A DNA stretch of 64,000 nucleotides from Rhizobium sp. SL42 (GCF_021729845.1 NZ_CP063397.1:324001-388000); one strand, 5' to 3'. Shown: positions 1 through 11,625, numbered from the stretch's first letter. The notes: a model not told the origin generated them from the letters alone. A program made the numbers and translations.

Positions 1-357
1 GATGTTGCGGAAGTCATTCAGGGTAGCCGGCTGGTCAGGCGCATTGCGTCTGCGCCAGCGCTGGCTGCGCTGATCGAAGAGGAGATTTCGCCGTCGCAGT
101 CAGCCGACACCGATGAAAGCCTGCTCGACTATTTTCGCCAGAACAGCGGCTCGATTTATCATCTCTGCGGCAGCTGCGCGATGGGGCCGGACGACCGGAC
201 GGCTGTCGTGGACTCAAGGCTGCGTGTCCACGGCATACCGGGCCTCAGGATCGTCGATGCCTCGATTTTTCCCAATGTCACCGCTGGCAATATCAACGCA
301 CCGACGATGATGGTTGCCGAAAAGGGCGCTGCGATGATCCTCGAGGATGCGCGGTAA
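1..357 (+). CDS. GMC-family oxidoreductase, C-terminal end (partial)
   Basis: An open frame runs from the first base to a TAA at 355-357 with no start inside the window, so this is the last 118 residues of a longer gene. The visible part matches the C-terminal domain of GMC flavoprotein oxidoreductases (choline dehydrogenase/glucose oxidase family): YHLCGSCAMG carries the conserved active-site His, and GNINAPTMMVAEKGA carries the conserved Asn and the last FAD-contact segment. GMC enzymes oxidise alcohols or sugars using FAD. The substrate cannot be told from this fragment. It converges on the atp operon, with a hairpin between the two. Confidence 0.88.
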   Translation, partial: DVAEVIQGSRLVRRIASAPALAALIEEEISPSQSADTDESLLDYFRQNSGSIYHLCGSCAMGPDDRTAVVDSRLRVHGIPGLRIVDASIFPNVTAGNINAPTMMVAEKGAAMILEDAR

Positions 358-376
358 GATCACGGATCTGACCAAA

Positions 377-407
377 GAAAAAGCCGAGTGTCTCGCGACG
401 CTCGGCT
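377..407 (-). terminator. Rho-independent terminator of the atp operon
   Basis: AGCCGAG at 382-388 pairs with CTCGGCT at 401-407. The stem extends inward through G-T pairs and GTC/GAC to a 4-nt loop. Read on the minus strand the stem is followed by TTTTTCTTT, a good U-tract, about 60 nt past the atpC stop. The plus side has only TTT, so it may also weakly end the GMC gene. Confidence 0.8.
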
Positions 408-469
408 TTCATCATTCATTTCCTGGCAATTGGTCTGGAGGGCCGCGATTCGCCCTCGGCCTCAGCCTT

Positions 470-877
470 TCAGGCGGCGACCAGAACACCGTTCAGGTTG
501 GTCAGTTCGCCGAGGTAATGCTCGAGGCGGCTGCGATGTTCGTGATGGTCAACCGAATCCAGCTCCTTGCGGGCTTCATCGATACGCTTGCTCAGCGTGT
601 CCGGAGTGACTTCGGCAAGCGGAACGGCAGATTCGGCCAGCAGCGTGCAGCCTGTCGGCAAAACGTCTGCAAAGCCGCCGAAGACCACATACTTGGTCAC
701 CTGACCCGAAGCGAGCTTCACGGTGACGACGCCCGGCTTGATCGTGGTCATCGTCGGGGCATGGTTCGCCATGACGGTCATTTCGCCTTCGGTAGCCGGG
801 ATCACGACTTCGCTGACCATCTCGGACAACAAAAGGCGCTCGGGCGAAACGAGTTCAAAACTGAAATTGTCGGCCAT
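470..877 (-). CDS. atpC: F1F0 ATP synthase epsilon subunit
   Basis: This 135-residue protein is the central-stalk epsilon subunit, which couples the rotor to the c-ring and can inhibit ATP hydrolysis through its C-terminal helices. The N-terminal beta-sandwich (about residues 4-85) has the typical LVSPERLLLSEMV start and the GEMTVMANHAPTMT turn. A short helical hairpin follows. Length is normal for the alphaproteobacterial form. It is the last gene of atpHAGDC, 67 nt after atpD, and is followed by a terminator hairpin. Confidence 0.97.
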   Translation of the reverse strand: MADNFSFELVSPERLLLSEMVSEVVIPATEGEMTVMANHAPTMTTIKPGVVTVKLASGQVTKYVVFGGFADVLPTGCTLLAESAVPLAEVTPDTLSKRIDEARKELDSVDHHEHRSRLEHYLGELTNLNGVLVAA

Positions 878-944
878 GGTCGTTCACTTCTCTGATGGAA
901 AGAGGCACGGCACGCGGGATGACCCGCGCGCCGTTGATCCTAAC

Positions 945-2405
<1,461 letters not shown>

Positions 2406-2411
2406 TTAACC

Positions 2412-3290
2412 TCAGAGCGCTTCCGCGCCCGCAATGATTTCGATGAGCTCGGTGGTGATCTGAGCCTGGCGCTGGCGGTTGTAGCTCAGCGTCAGCTTGT
2501 TGATCATTTCACCGGCGTTGCGTGTCGCATTGTCCATGGCGCTCATCTTGGCGCCCATTTCACCAGCGACATTTTCGAGCAGGGCCCGGAAGACCTGAAC
2601 CGAGATGTTGCGCGGGATGAGATCCGTGAGGATCGCAGCCGCATCCGGCTCGTATTCATACAACGCCGAAGCACCGTCTTGTGCATCAACGTCAGGTGCG
2701 GCAGCCGGAATGAGCTGCATCGCAGTCGGGATCTGGCTGATGACCGACTTGAATTCGGAATAGAACAGCGTGCAGACGTCGAATTCGCCGCGCTCGAACA
2801 TGCCGATGATCTTGCGACCGATGGCATCCGCATCGGCAAAGCCGATACGCTTGACTTCGCGCAGATCCGTACGTTCGACGATGATCGAACCGAATTCGCG
2901 GCGAAGGCTGTCGAAGCCCTTCTTGCCGACGCAGAAGATCTTGACCGTCTTACCGGCGGCCAGCAGCTTGCGCGCATGGTCACGGGCGAAACGGGCGATC
3001 TGCGAATTGAAACCGCCGCAAAGGCCACGCTCGGCAGTGCAGACGACGAGCAGATGCACATCGTCCTTGCCGGTGCCGGCCATCAGACGCGGCACACTAT
3101 CGTCCGTGCCGACCGCCTGAGCGATATTGGCAAGAACGATACCCATGCGCTGCGAATACGGCCGGGCAGCCTCGGCCGCCTCCTGCGCACGACGCAGTTT
3201 CGCCGCGGCGACCATTTTCATCGCCTTGGTGATTTTCTGCGTCGCCTTGACGGAGGCGATCCGGTTTTTCAGATCCTTAAGTGAAGGCAT
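2412..3290 (-). CDS. atpG: F1F0 ATP synthase gamma subunit
   Basis: This is the rotating central shaft of F1 (292 residues). The N-terminal helix [20 protein letters not shown] and the C-terminal helix with [26 protein letters not shown] form the coiled coil that enters the alpha3beta3 barrel. The middle contains the conserved ERGLCGGFN segment. Length and the start MPSLKDLK match the family. It is the third gene of the operon, 29 nt after atpA. Confidence 0.98.
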   Translation of the reverse strand: MPSLKDLKNRIASVKATQKITKAMKMVAAAKLRRAQEAAEAARPYSQRMGIVLANIAQAVGTDDSVPRLMAGTGKDDVHLLVVCTAERGLCGGFNSQIARFARDHARKLLAAGKTVKIFCVGKKGFDSLRREFGSIIVERTDLREVKRIGFADADAIGRKIIGMFERGEFDVCTLFYSEFKSVISQIPTAMQLIPAAAPDVDAQDGASALYEYEPDAAAILTDLIPRNISVQVFRALLENVAGEMGAKMSAMDNATRNAGEMINKLTLSYNRQRQAQITTELIEIIAGAEAL

Positions 3291-3319
3291 CCGTTATCCG
3301 TCCTTGGCTTGAGCCCTGA

Positions 3320-4849
3320 TCAGGCGAAGTTCTTGGCGAACGTGTCGAGAGCCGCCTTGAGCTTGCTCTTGGTGTCGTCGCTGATCGCCTTCTCGGTGCG
3401 GATGGCATCAAGGATAGCCTTGCCTTCCGAACGCAGGTAGGAGAGCAGGCCCTGTTCGAACTTGCCGACCTGGTTGACAGCAACCTTATCGAGATAGCCA
3501 TTCACACCAGCGAAGATCACGGCGACCTGTTCTTCCGTCTTCAGCGGCGAGAACTGCGGCTGCTTCAGGAGTTCGGTCAGGCGTGCACCACGGTTCAGCA
3601 GGCGCTGCGTCGAGGCATCGAGGTCGGAGCCGAACTGGGCGAAGGCGGCCATTTCACGATACTGGGCGAGTTCGCCCTTGATCGAGCCGGCAACCTGCTT
3701 CATCGCCTTGACCTGAGCGGCCGAACCAACGCGCGAAACCGACAGACCGACGTTAACAGCCGGACGAATGCCCTGATAGAACAGGTCGGTTTCAAGGAAG
3801 ATCTGGCCGTCGGTGATCGAGATCACGTTGGTCGGGATGAACGCCGAAACGTCGTTACCCTGGGTTTCGATGACCGGCAGAGCGGTCAGCGAGCCGGCAC
3901 CGGCAGCGTCGCCCATCTTGGCGGCGCGTTCGAGCAGACGCGAATGCAGGTAGAAGACGTCGCCCGGATAAGCTTCGCGGCCCGGCGGACGGCGCAGCAG
4001 AAGCGACATCTGACGGTAAGCGACAGCCTGCTTGGACAGGTCGTCATAGGCGATCAGGGCATGCATGCCGTTATCGCGGAAATATTCGCCCATCGCGCAG
4101 CCGGCGAACGGTGCGAGATACTGCATCGGAGCCGGATCGGACGCGGTAGCGGCGATGATGATCGAATACTGCAGGGCGCCACGCTCTTCGAGAACCTTGA
4201 CGAACTGCGCAACGGTCGAACGCTTCTGGCCGATGGCGACATAGACGCAATAGAGCTTTTCAGCTTCCGGGCCGTTGTCGTGGATAGCCTTCTGGTTCAG
4301 GATCGAGTCCAAAATGATGGCGGTCTTGCCGGTCTGGCGGTCGCCGATGACCAGTTCGCGCTGGCCGCGGCCAACCGGGATCAGGGCGTCGATGGCCTTG
4401 AGGCCTGTCGACATCGGCTCATGAACCGACTTGCGCGGGATGATGCCCGGAGCCTTGACGTCAACGCGCGAACGACGCGTCGCATTGATCGGGCCCTTGC
4501 CGTCGATCGGGTTGCCGAGCGCGTCAACGACGCGGCCGAGCAGTTCCGGACCAACCGGAACGTCGACGATGGCGCCGGTCCGCTTGACGGTGTCGCCTTC
4601 CTTGATCGAACGGTCGGAACCGAAGATAACCACACCGACATTGTCGGCTTCAAGGTTCAGCGCCATGCCACGGATGCCGCCCGGGAATTCGACCATTTCA
4701 CCGGCCTGGACGTTGTCGAGGCCGTAGACGCGGGCAATACCGTCACCGACGGAAAGCACCTGGCCAACTTCGGAGACTTCCGCCTCTTTGCCGAAGTTTT
4801 TGATTTGATCTTTAAGAATTGCGGAAATTTCCGCGGCGCGGATATCCAT
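3320..4849 (-). CDS. atpA: F1F0 ATP synthase alpha subunit
   Basis: This is the non-catalytic nucleotide-binding alpha subunit (509 residues). The P-loop GDRQTGKT is at residues 169-176. The N-terminus ([19 protein letters not shown]) is the delta-binding helix, and the family signature [17 protein letters not shown] is present near residue 370. Its ATG overlaps the atpH stop by one base (TGATG), which indicates translational coupling. Confidence 0.99.
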   Translation of the reverse strand: MDIRAAEISAILKDQIKNFGKEAEVSEVGQVLSVGDGIARVYGLDNVQAGEMVEFPGGIRGMALNLEADNVGVVIFGSDRSIKEGDTVKRTGAIVDVPVGPELLGRVVDALGNPIDGKGPINATRRSRVDVKAPGIIPRKSVHEPMSTGLKAIDALIPVGRGQRELVIGDRQTGKTAIILDSILNQKAIHDNGPEAEKLYCVYVAIGQKRSTVAQFVKVLEERGALQYSIIIAATASDPAPMQYLAPFAGCAMGEYFRDNGMHALIAYDDLSKQAVAYRQMSLLLRRPPGREAYPGDVFYLHSRLLERAAKMGDAAGAGSLTALPVIETQGNDVSAFIPTNVISITDGQIFLETDLFYQGIRPAVNVGLSVSRVGSAAQVKAMKQVAGSIKGELAQYREMAAFAQFGSDLDASTQRLLNRGARLTELLKQPQFSPLKTEEQVAVIFAGVNGYLDKVAVNQVGKFEQGLLSYLRSEGKAILDAIRTEKAISDDTKSKLKAALDTFAKNFA

Positions 4850-5415
4850 CAGCCAACCTCTTTCAGTGCAAGCTTAAGGGTGGAAAGTTTGGTGCGAAGA
4901 GACGTATCGATCTGGCGGGATCCGACCTTGACGATCAGGCCGCCAAGAAGAGAAGCATCAACCGTTGCGTTGATCGACACTTCCTTGCCGGTAACGCTCT
5001 TCAGCGCCGCCTTCAGTTCTTTTTCCTGCTCTGCCGTCAGGGCATGAGCGGAGGTCACGTCCGCCGTGATCTCACCCTTGTGCTGGGCAGCGATCTGACG
5101 ATAGGCAGCCACCATGCCGGAAACGGCAAACAGGCGGCGATTGCCGGCAACGACCTTCAGAAAATTCAGTACCAGCGCACCGAGCTTAGCCTTCTGGGCA
5201 ATTGCGGTAATCGCATTTACCTGATCTTCGGCTGTAAACACGGGCGACAGCACCAGGCGCTTCAGATCGGCGCTTTCGTCGATCATGGCCTGGAAACGGT
5301 TGAGATCGGCAGCAACGGCATCCACAGCGCCAGCTTCGAGCGCAAGCTCGAAAAGCGACGATGCGTAACGCTCTGCTACGCCAGAAATCACTTGGGATGT
5401 GTCTGCCACGGGCAA
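4849..5415 (-). CDS. atpH: F1F0 ATP synthase delta subunit
   Basis: This is the peripheral-stalk delta subunit that clamps alpha3beta3 to the b stator. The open frame extends to 5517, but the conserved protein starts at [24 protein letters not shown], so I place the start at the TTG at 5415-5413, preceded by AGGGA about 5 nt away. That gives 188 residues, the family length. A GTG two codons later is the alternative. It is the first gene of atpHAGDC. The F0 genes are not in the window, consistent with the split atp loci of alphaproteobacteria. Confidence 0.95.
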   Translation of the reverse strand: MPVADTSQVISGVAERYASSLFELALEAGAVDAVAADLNRFQAMIDESADLKRLVLSPVFTAEDQVNAITAIAQKAKLGALVLNFLKVVAGNRRLFAVSGMVAAYRQIAAQHKGEITADVTSAHALTAEQEKELKAALKSVTGKEVSINATVDASLLGGLIVKVGSRQIDTSLRTKLSTLKLALKEVG

Positions 5416-5676
5416 AAAATTCCCTGATCTTGATCCAGGCTCCCTCGCATCCCCGAGATGGTTCAGCAAGATCCTGATATCGTTTTGTTTTCCCCCGAAA
5501 ACACAAGCGCTCTGCACTTGCGTTTTCCGAATTTCGCGGTTCGTCTAGCATAGCAGGTCTAGACTCGCAACACGCGTATTAACGGTTTACTCCTTTAGAG
5601 CAAGGCCTCGCGCCGAAATTTGTCCGAATCTGCGTCGAATTGGCGGCGCCCGTGCCCGGAAAGGGTTTCCGCACGT

Positions 5677-6060
5677 TCAGATCAAACCGAAGACATAGGC
5701 GAGCGGAAGAGCAGCAAGCATGGCCTCCACAACCAGGAATAGCATATTGCGCCAGGTGCTGCCCCGATCGGACATGATCGACAGCACGCGGCCGAAGGCA
5801 GCCAGCGCCAGCGCCGAACCGAAGGCCAGATAGACTGCCTCTTGTGCAACCAGGATAGGTGTGGCCGAAAAGCCGATGATCAGCCCCCCGACGGAGCGCG
5901 CCGCTCCCAGCCCCTCAGGGCGTTCGTCACGGCGCACCAGACCGAGGATATGCAGCGTGATGCCCGGTGCAAACAGAATGAAACAGCCGATCAGCGTCGT
6001 TGCCGCCGCGGAGAGAAAGGCCAATTGCTCGCCGAACTCGGTCGGAAAATAGAATTCCAT
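5677..6060 (-). CDS. Small four-helix membrane protein, function unknown
   Basis: The protein has 127 residues from MEFYFPTEFGEQL; the ATG at 6060 is preceded by AGGCAGGA about 10 nt upstream. It is very hydrophobic, with about four membrane segments (roughly residues 13-33, 55-70, 74-92 and 103-126) and a charged loop RRDERPEGLG after the first. It resembles DUF4345-like small membrane proteins in layout, but that is a weak guess. It sits between priA and atpH on the same strand, about 260 nt upstream of atpH, so it probably has its own transcript. Confidence 0.75.
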   Translation of the reverse strand: MEFYFPTEFGEQLAFLSAAATTLIGCFILFAPGITLHILGLVRRDERPEGLGAARSVGGLIIGFSATPILVAQEAVYLAFGSALALAAFGRVLSIMSDRGSTWRNMLFLVVEAMLAALPLAYVFGLI

Positions 6061-6168
6061 GGTAGCGTCCTGCCTGAGAGAATGTTCGCCGCGGCTTATG
6101 CCACAATCACTCTCGATGCGGTATCGCATTCAGCGACATTTCTTCGACAGCCGCGGCATTGCCTGTGG

Positions 6169-8382
6169 CTACAGGAAGCTCTGCGGATCGACATCCACCT
6201 GCACCTGGATCGATTTCCTTTCCTTAGGTCCGCGAGCCAGCGTGGTCTTGACGAAGGACTGCATGTCGCTGCTGCGCTTGCCATGGACAAGCAGGCGGAA
6301 GCGATGCCGGCCACGGATCAGCGCCAGCGGCGCCTCGGCCGGCCCCAGAATGGCTATACCCGGCTCGTTGGGCGCCGATTGTCGGAGCGCTCTTGCGTGC
6401 CCTTCGGCCTCGCCCCGACTGTCGGCCGACACGATGATCGACACCAAACGGCCATAAGGCGGCAGTTGCGCCCGTTCACGCTCGGTGATCTCGCGTTCAT
6501 AAAATGCAGTCGCATCGCCGGACACCAGCGCCTGCATCACCGGATGCTGCGGCTGGAACGTCTGCAGCAGGCCAAGGCTCTTGCGACCCGTCCGTCCGGC
6601 ACGGCCGGTGACCTGCGACAGCAGCTGGAAAGTGCGCTCGGCTGCACGCGGGTCGCCATTCGACAGGCCGATATCCGCATCGATGATGCCAACCAGCGTC
6701 ATCAGCGGAAAATTGTGGCCCTTGGCCACCAGCTGCGTGCCGATGACGATATCGGCCTCGCCATTGGCGATCGCCTCCAGTTCCAGCCGCAGGCGCTTGA
6801 CCCCGCCAAGGTCCGAAGACAGCACGAGCGTGCGCGCTTCGGGGAAGTGTTTCTCGACCTCTTCGGCAATTCGTTCCACACCTGGGCCGCAGGCAACCAG
6901 ATGGTCGAGTGTGCCGCATTCCGGGCAGGCATTCGGCGTCGGCTCATGATAGCCGCATTGATGGCACTGGATCTGGCCACGAAACCTGTGCTCCACCAGC
7001 CAACTCGAACATTGCGGGCACTGGAAACGATGGCCGCAGACGCGGCAAAGCGTCAGCGGCGCATAACCACGCCGGTTGAGGAAGAGCAGCGCCTGTTCGC
7101 CGCGCTCCACGGCCTTGCCGACGGAACGCAGCAACAAAGGCGAGAGGAAGCCGCCGCGCTCCGGCGGATGACGCCGCATGTCGATCAGATGCAGATCCGG
7201 CATCGCCGCATCGGCGAATCGCGTCGGCAGGTGGATACGCTTGTAGCGGCCGGCAAGGCAGTTCACCTGGCTCTCGACCGAAGGCGTCGCCGAGACCAGC
7301 ACGACGGGAAAGCCTGCGATCCTTGCCCGGACCACCGCCATGTCGCGGGCATTGTAGAAGACGCGGTCTTCCTGCTTGAAGGCCGGATCATGCTCTTCGT
7401 CGACAATGATCAGGCCGAGATTTTCGAACGGCAGGAAAAGGGCCGACCGGGCACCGGCCACGACGCGTATCTCACCGGTGGCGGCCTGTCGCCAGACTTT
7501 TTCCCGCGTCCGCGTCGCAAGGTCGGAATGCCACTCGCCGGGCTTCGCGCCGAACCGGTCATGGAAGCGGTCGAGAAAATTGGCCGTCAGCGCAATTTCC
7601 GGCAACAGGATCAGGACCTGCTTGCCCTGGCGCAGCGTCTCGGCAATCGCCTCGAAATAGACTTCCGTCTTGCCCGACCCGGTCACGCCGTCGATTAGGG
7701 CGACAGAAAAGCCACCAGACTTCAGAGCCTCAAGGATCTCCTCGGCCGCCTCTTTCTGCGGCCCCGCGAGCCGATGCTCCGCATAGTCGGGATCCGGAAG
7801 GGCGACGATCGGCGGAGGAGGCAGGAAGACCTGTTCGAAAACCCCTTGCGACAGGAGGCCGTCGATCACGCTGCTCGACACACCACAGGCATGCGCAAGG
7901 CCACTCTTTGTCCAGGAGAGACCATCTCCGGCAAGCTCCAGCACCTTGCGCCGCGCCGGCGTCATCCGCTCCGGCTGGTAGCCGTTGAACCGCAGTCCCT
8001 CGATCATCGGTTCCGGATCAAGGGCCGCCGGCGCTCTCAGCGCCATGCGCGCAACATAGCCCGGCGGAGAAAGGGTGTAATTGGCAACCCAGTCAAGAAA
8101 GGTCCGCATATCCGGGTCGAACGGCGGAGTGTCGAAAACCTTGGTGATCTCGCGCAGTTTTTTCGGATCGACGGAGGTCTGGTCCTCGCCGTCCCAGACG
8201 ACGCCGATCACCTGGCGGGGGCCGAGCGGCACCTGCACGATCGACCCCGGCGTCACCGTGACGCCATCCGGCACGGCATAGCTATAGGCAGTGGGTGCCG
8301 GCATCGGCACAAGCACCGGCACGACGCGCCGGACGGGCGCATCGAAAAGCTTGCCGAAAAGATTGGACGAATCTTCGTTCAT
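6169..8382 (-). CDS. priA: Primosomal protein N' (replication restart helicase PriA)
   Basis: PriA recognises stalled forks and reloads the replisome. From the ATG at 8382 the protein has 737 residues. In order: an N-terminal 3'-DNA-binding domain (PVRRVVPVLVPMPAPTAYSYAVP), a winged-helix part, Walker A GVTGSGKTE near residue 233, DEEHD box, and a zinc-binding insert with paired cysteines (CRVCGHRFQCPQC, then CHQCGYH and CPECG). The C-terminal helicase motifs include GRAGRTGRKSLG. A TTG at 8412 would add 10 residues; I prefer the ATG, although neither has a strong Shine-Dalgarno. priA beside atpH is a common alphaproteobacterial arrangement. Confidence 0.95.
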   Translation of the reverse strand: MNEDSSNLFGKLFDAPVRRVVPVLVPMPAPTAYSYAVPDGVTVTPGSIVQVPLGPRQVIGVVWDGEDQTSVDPKKLREITKVFDTPPFDPDMRTFLDWVANYTLSPPGYVARMALRAPAALDPEPMIEGLRFNGYQPERMTPARRKVLELAGDGLSWTKSGLAHACGVSSSVIDGLLSQGVFEQVFLPPPPIVALPDPDYAEHRLAGPQKEAAEEILEALKSGGFSVALIDGVTGSGKTEVYFEAIAETLRQGKQVLILLPEIALTANFLDRFHDRFGAKPGEWHSDLATRTREKVWRQAATGEIRVVAGARSALFLPFENLGLIIVDEEHDPAFKQEDRVFYNARDMAVVRARIAGFPVVLVSATPSVESQVNCLAGRYKRIHLPTRFADAAMPDLHLIDMRRHPPERGGFLSPLLLRSVGKAVERGEQALLFLNRRGYAPLTLCRVCGHRFQCPQCSSWLVEHRFRGQIQCHQCGYHEPTPNACPECGTLDHLVACGPGVERIAEEVEKHFPEARTLVLSSDLGGVKRLRLELEAIANGEADIVIGTQLVAKGHNFPLMTLVGIIDADIGLSNGDPRAAERTFQLLSQVTGRAGRTGRKSLGLLQTFQPQHPVMQALVSGDATAFYEREITERERAQLPPYGRLVSIIVSADSRGEAEGHARALRQSAPNEPGIAILGPAEAPLALIRGRHRFRLLVHGKRSSDMQSFVKTTLARGPKERKSIQVQVDVDPQSFL

Positions 8383-8428
8383 GGGCGCGGACCATGCCCC
8401 GAGACAGAACAAAAGTGAACCCGAAAGA

Positions 8429-9565
8429 CTAGTCGTCCTCTTCGTTGGCCATGCCGGTCAGGCGCATACCGTCGATCCAGGTCGCCCCGTCCTGGCGAAT
8501 GACCCGCTTTGGCCGAGCCCCGCAACGGGCAAACACGGCGGCCGCCAGATGTTCTGAATGGGTGACGATCCAAATCTGGCTGTACCGAGAGGCCTCGGCG
8601 ATCATATCGGCTAACGGATCCAGCATATCGGGATGCAGGCTCGATTCAGGCTCATTCAGGGCGATCAGCGGCGGCAGACGATAGGACATCAGCGCTGTCG
8701 CCAGACCCAGAAAGCGGATCTGGCCATCCGACAATTCGCGCGGATGGAATACCCGTTGCGGGAAATCCGGAAACACGACACCGAATTCGGCATGTTCGCC
8801 GGGCTCCGGCACCTTCAGTCGCGCACCGCCGAAGGCCGATGAGATCGCGGCATCGAGCTCGACCGTGTCCTGCCGGGTATGGACCAATGTTGCCAGCACC
8901 GCTGCCAGATTGCCCCCGTCTTCATCCAGCATCGGCGCCGTCACGGCAAGGCACGGGCGACGCAGCGGCGAATCGCGATCGGTGCGAAAGCCATGGAAGA
9001 AACGCCAGCCATCGACCATGCGTCGAAAGGTACCGACTTCCGGATAGTGCCCAGCATCGCCGAGCAGCGCGATTGCCGTCTCAGAGGTCATCGCCTGCTC
9101 GGGATATGCCTCCATCCGCCCGCGTTCGTCGCGGACCATGATGCCCGGGCCGTCCCGCTTCATCATCGTCACCGGTCGCGAACCGGTCTCGATCGCGAAA
9201 TGCTCGGCCTTCACCTGCGGCTCGAAGGCAAATCCGGCAGCGCCTTCCGGCGGACGAAGCCCTGCTTCCACACTATAGATGAAGGTGACGGCACGCTCCT
9301 GGTCCAGGATCTCAACTTCGAACTTTATACGGAAATTCTTTTCAAGCCGTCTCTGACCGGACCACAGCGCCGACGCCATGCCGCCCTCGGCCGCAATCTC
9401 ATGGGTAAGCCTGCCACGGACCGCCGCCTGCACGAGTTGCAGTGAACGATAGAGATTGGATTTTCCGACGCCGTTCGCGCCGATGAACAGATTGACGCCG
9501 GCGAGATCCATGCGGATCTTGCGCAGGGATCGGTAGTTCTGGGCGGACATGGACCTTAGCTGCAT
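8429..9565 (-). CDS. AAA/ABC-type ATPase of the RecF/OLD-like class
   Basis: This 378-residue predicted ATPase has an SMC/RecF-like layout: an N-terminal strand (NYRSLRKIRMDLAGVNLFIG), Walker A GANGVGKS at about 29-36, an ABC-signature-like SDGQIRFLGLATAL near 285, Walker B ALNEPESSLHP, and a switch His in IVTHSEHLAAAV. It lacks the long coiled coil of RecF/RecN and has no Toprim domain, unlike true OLD nucleases. It follows priA's strand but lies upstream of priA with about 46 nt between them. An in-frame ATG at 9550 has a closer AAGG. The biological role is unknown. Confidence 0.85.
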   Translation of the reverse strand: MQLRSMSAQNYRSLRKIRMDLAGVNLFIGANGVGKSNLYRSLQLVQAAVRGRLTHEIAAEGGMASALWSGQRRLEKNFRIKFEVEILDQERAVTFIYSVEAGLRPPEGAAGFAFEPQVKAEHFAIETGSRPVTMMKRDGPGIMVRDERGRMEAYPEQAMTSETAIALLGDAGHYPEVGTFRRMVDGWRFFHGFRTDRDSPLRRPCLAVTAPMLDEDGGNLAAVLATLVHTRQDTVELDAAISSAFGGARLKVPEPGEHAEFGVVFPDFPQRVFHPRELSDGQIRFLGLATALMSYRLPPLIALNEPESSLHPDMLDPLADMIAEASRYSQIWIVTHSEHLAAAVFARCGARPKRVIRQDGATWIDGMRLTGMANEEDD

Positions 9566-9606
9566 CGCGGCACTTTAGCCAAAGACAGCAAGTGAGAACA
9601 AGCAGG

Positions 9607-10512
9607 TTAGAAATGGCGGGCAAAGCGCGCGTTTTCGTCCGCCGCCAGATCATTCACCGTATGGCGCTCCAGCGCTCTCGTGACGTCGGCGAGATCCCCC
9701 TCCAGTTCCTCCGGCTGGATGAGGTTGCCGATGGTGAAATCGAACAGGTCGCCCTTCTTGTTCAGCAATTCGTGGAACACGGTCATGTCGCGCAGTTCGG
9801 TCGACCATTTGGCGAGCCAGTAGAACAGGCCAGAATTGCGCGCCTTCATGTGCACCGGCAGGATCGGCAGGTCGTATTTGCGAGAAAGCCCGACAGCTGA
9901 AGTCTTCCATGGCCGCTCGTTCAGCCGGCCATTCGCCCAATACGCAATGCGGCCGGAGGGAAACAGGATGGTCGCCTTCTGCTGCTCGACGGCGTGGTTG
10001 GTGAGCTTCAGCGTCTCGCGGGCCTTGAGCTTGGACTTGTGCTCTTCACGCCATTCGACCGGAATGATCATCTCGACAAAGCGGGGATTGACACGCACAG
10101 CGTCGCGATTGGCATAAAACATCATGTCCGGTCGGCGATCCTTGAGGAGATCGAACACCGCCACCCCGTCGGCAATACCCGTCGGATGATTGCTGACGAG
10201 AATGAAGCCGCCCTTGGCCGGAATGCGCTCCGGCGCGTTGACCCTGATCGTCAGGTCGAGCACGGCGCTCAGGTATTCGAACGCTTGGAAACCCGGCATA
10301 TTGGCAATGTCATTGGCGAACTCGATCGCTTTGTCGTAACGCAGAAGACTGTAGATGAACGGTCGCATCGCCGGCCACAGCGGATGCGTGACGATGTTTT
10401 TCCCACGCTCGGCGATCAGCGTATCGACGATATGGCCCGGGCGACCATGGGAAAACAGCGACACGGTATCTGCGATTTGACCGAAGGTCGCCACGGGATC
10501 ACGACGCGACAT
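9607..10512 (-). CDS. PlsC-like lysophospholipid acyltransferase family protein
   Basis: This 301-residue protein carries the glycerolipid acyltransferase HX4D motif as NHPTGIAD (about residues 108-115), followed by the FPSGRIAYW glycine-type block III and a PILPVHM block IV. These enzymes move acyl chains from acyl-ACP/CoA to lysolipids at the inner face of the membrane. No signal peptide or clear membrane helix is visible, so it is probably peripheral. The acceptor (lysophosphatidate, lyso-ornithine lipid or other) cannot be told. It is divergent from xerC with a 156-nt gap. Confidence 0.85.
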   Translation of the reverse strand: MSRRDPVATFGQIADTVSLFSHGRPGHIVDTLIAERGKNIVTHPLWPAMRPFIYSLLRYDKAIEFANDIANMPGFQAFEYLSAVLDLTIRVNAPERIPAKGGFILVSNHPTGIADGVAVFDLLKDRRPDMMFYANRDAVRVNPRFVEMIIPVEWREEHKSKLKARETLKLTNHAVEQQKATILFPSGRIAYWANGRLNERPWKTSAVGLSRKYDLPILPVHMKARNSGLFYWLAKWSTELRDMTVFHELLNKKGDLFDFTIGNLIQPEELEGDLADVTRALERHTVNDLAADENARFARHF

Positions 10513-10668
10513 TATCTACCTCGCCTGTTGGACAAAGCCTCTATCGCAGTCGAGTGTGATCCGAGCATGACAATCCCGCCTCGTTAGTCTTATCCTAACC
10601 CGCTGGCGGCATCGTCAGACAGCATCACCGATGCGCCAGCAATCGGTAAAAACGCTGAAAGGTCCGCT

Positions 10669-11592
10669 TTGATCCCTGCAGACGAAAAACTCCTTGGCGA
10701 ACGCGCAGCCTGGCTGGAAAGCCTGGGCTCGGAAAGACGGTTGGCCGGCAACACGCTGGAAGCCTATGAGCGCGACACGCGGCAGTTTCTCATCTTCATG
10801 TCCGGTTACGTCGGCGGCACGGTCAGGATCCGCGACATCGAGAACCTTCGGCCCGCAGACCTGCGCGGATTTCTGGCGGCACGTCGCAAGGACGGCGACG
10901 GCGCCAGATCGCTTGGTCGCCATCTCGCCGGCCTTCGATCCTTCCTCCGCTATCTGGAGCGCAAGGATCTCGTCAACGCGGCCGGGGCCGGTGCGATCCG
11001 CTCGCCCAAGCAACCGAAATCCCTGCCGAAACCCTTGACCGGAAGCCAGGCGCTGAAAGTTGTCGATCGCGACACGCAGATGAACGAAGAACCCTGGATC
11101 GCGGCCCGCGATGCCGCCGTGCTGTCGCTGCTTTACGGCTGCGGCCTACGGATTTCCGAAGCGCTCGACCTGACGCCGGCCGCGTTCCGCGCAAACGTCA
11201 CCAGCCTGCGCGTCACCGGCAAGGGCGGCAAGACGCGGCTTGTGCCGCTGTTGCCGGTCGTGGCCGAAGCGGTTGCGACCTATTCAAAACTCTGCCCCTA
11301 TCATCTGCCGGACAACGAGCCGATTTTTCGCGGCGCCCGCGGCGCAAGGCTGCAGCCGGCAATCATCCAGCGCGAGATGCAGCGCCTGCGCTCGGCGCTG
11401 GGCCTGCCGGACTCCGCAACGCCCCATGCGTTGCGCCACTCCTTCGCGACCCATCTCCTGGGCGGCGGCGGCGATCTGCGCACCATCCAGGAATTGCTGG
11501 GCCATGCCAGCCTGTCGACCACGCAGATCTACACCGGAGTCGATTCGGCCCGCCTTCTCGACATCTACGATCGCGCCCATCCGCGCGCCTGA
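10669..11592 (+). CDS. xerC: Tyrosine recombinase XerC
   Basis: This 307-residue site-specific recombinase, with a partner, resolves chromosome dimers at dif. The N-terminal SAM-like core-binding domain covers about residues 10-105. The catalytic set is complete: R161 (GCGLRISE), K185 (GKGGKTR), H253 and R256 (HALRHSF), H279 (LLGHASLSTTQ) and nucleophile Y288 (QIYT). The start is TTG, with GAAAGG six bases upstream. It is the XerC-type member by sequence style. No dif site is visible in this window. Confidence 0.92.
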   Translation: MIPADEKLLGERAAWLESLGSERRLAGNTLEAYERDTRQFLIFMSGYVGGTVRIRDIENLRPADLRGFLAARRKDGDGARSLGRHLAGLRSFLRYLERKDLVNAAGAGAIRSPKQPKSLPKPLTGSQALKVVDRDTQMNEEPWIAARDAAVLSLLYGCGLRISEALDLTPAAFRANVTSLRVTGKGGKTRLVPLLPVVAEAVATYSKLCPYHLPDNEPIFRGARGARLQPAIIQREMQRLRSALGLPDSATPHALRHSFATHLLGGGGDLRTIQELLGHASLSTTQIYTGVDSARLLDIYDRAHPRA

Positions 11593-11604
11593 GCCCGCAT
11601 TAAC

Positions 11605-11625
11605 CACGATCCTTAACAGATCGTG
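11605..11625. other. Small inverted repeat between xerC and the TraB-like gene
   Basis: CACGATC at 11605-11611 is repeated inverted as GATCGTG at 11619-11625 around a 7-nt loop. No T-tract follows. It could be a weak transcript-end hairpin for xerC or chance. Confidence 0.3.

Noticed and set aside
8429..9565. ATPase considered as part of an antiphage system (OLD/Gabija/PARIS type)
   Set aside because: No nuclease, Toprim or toxin partner is adjacent; neighbours are housekeeping genes.
11605..11625. TTAA half-sites around the xerC/TraB spacer as a CtrA box
   Set aside because: The two TTAA motifs are 9 bases apart, not 7.
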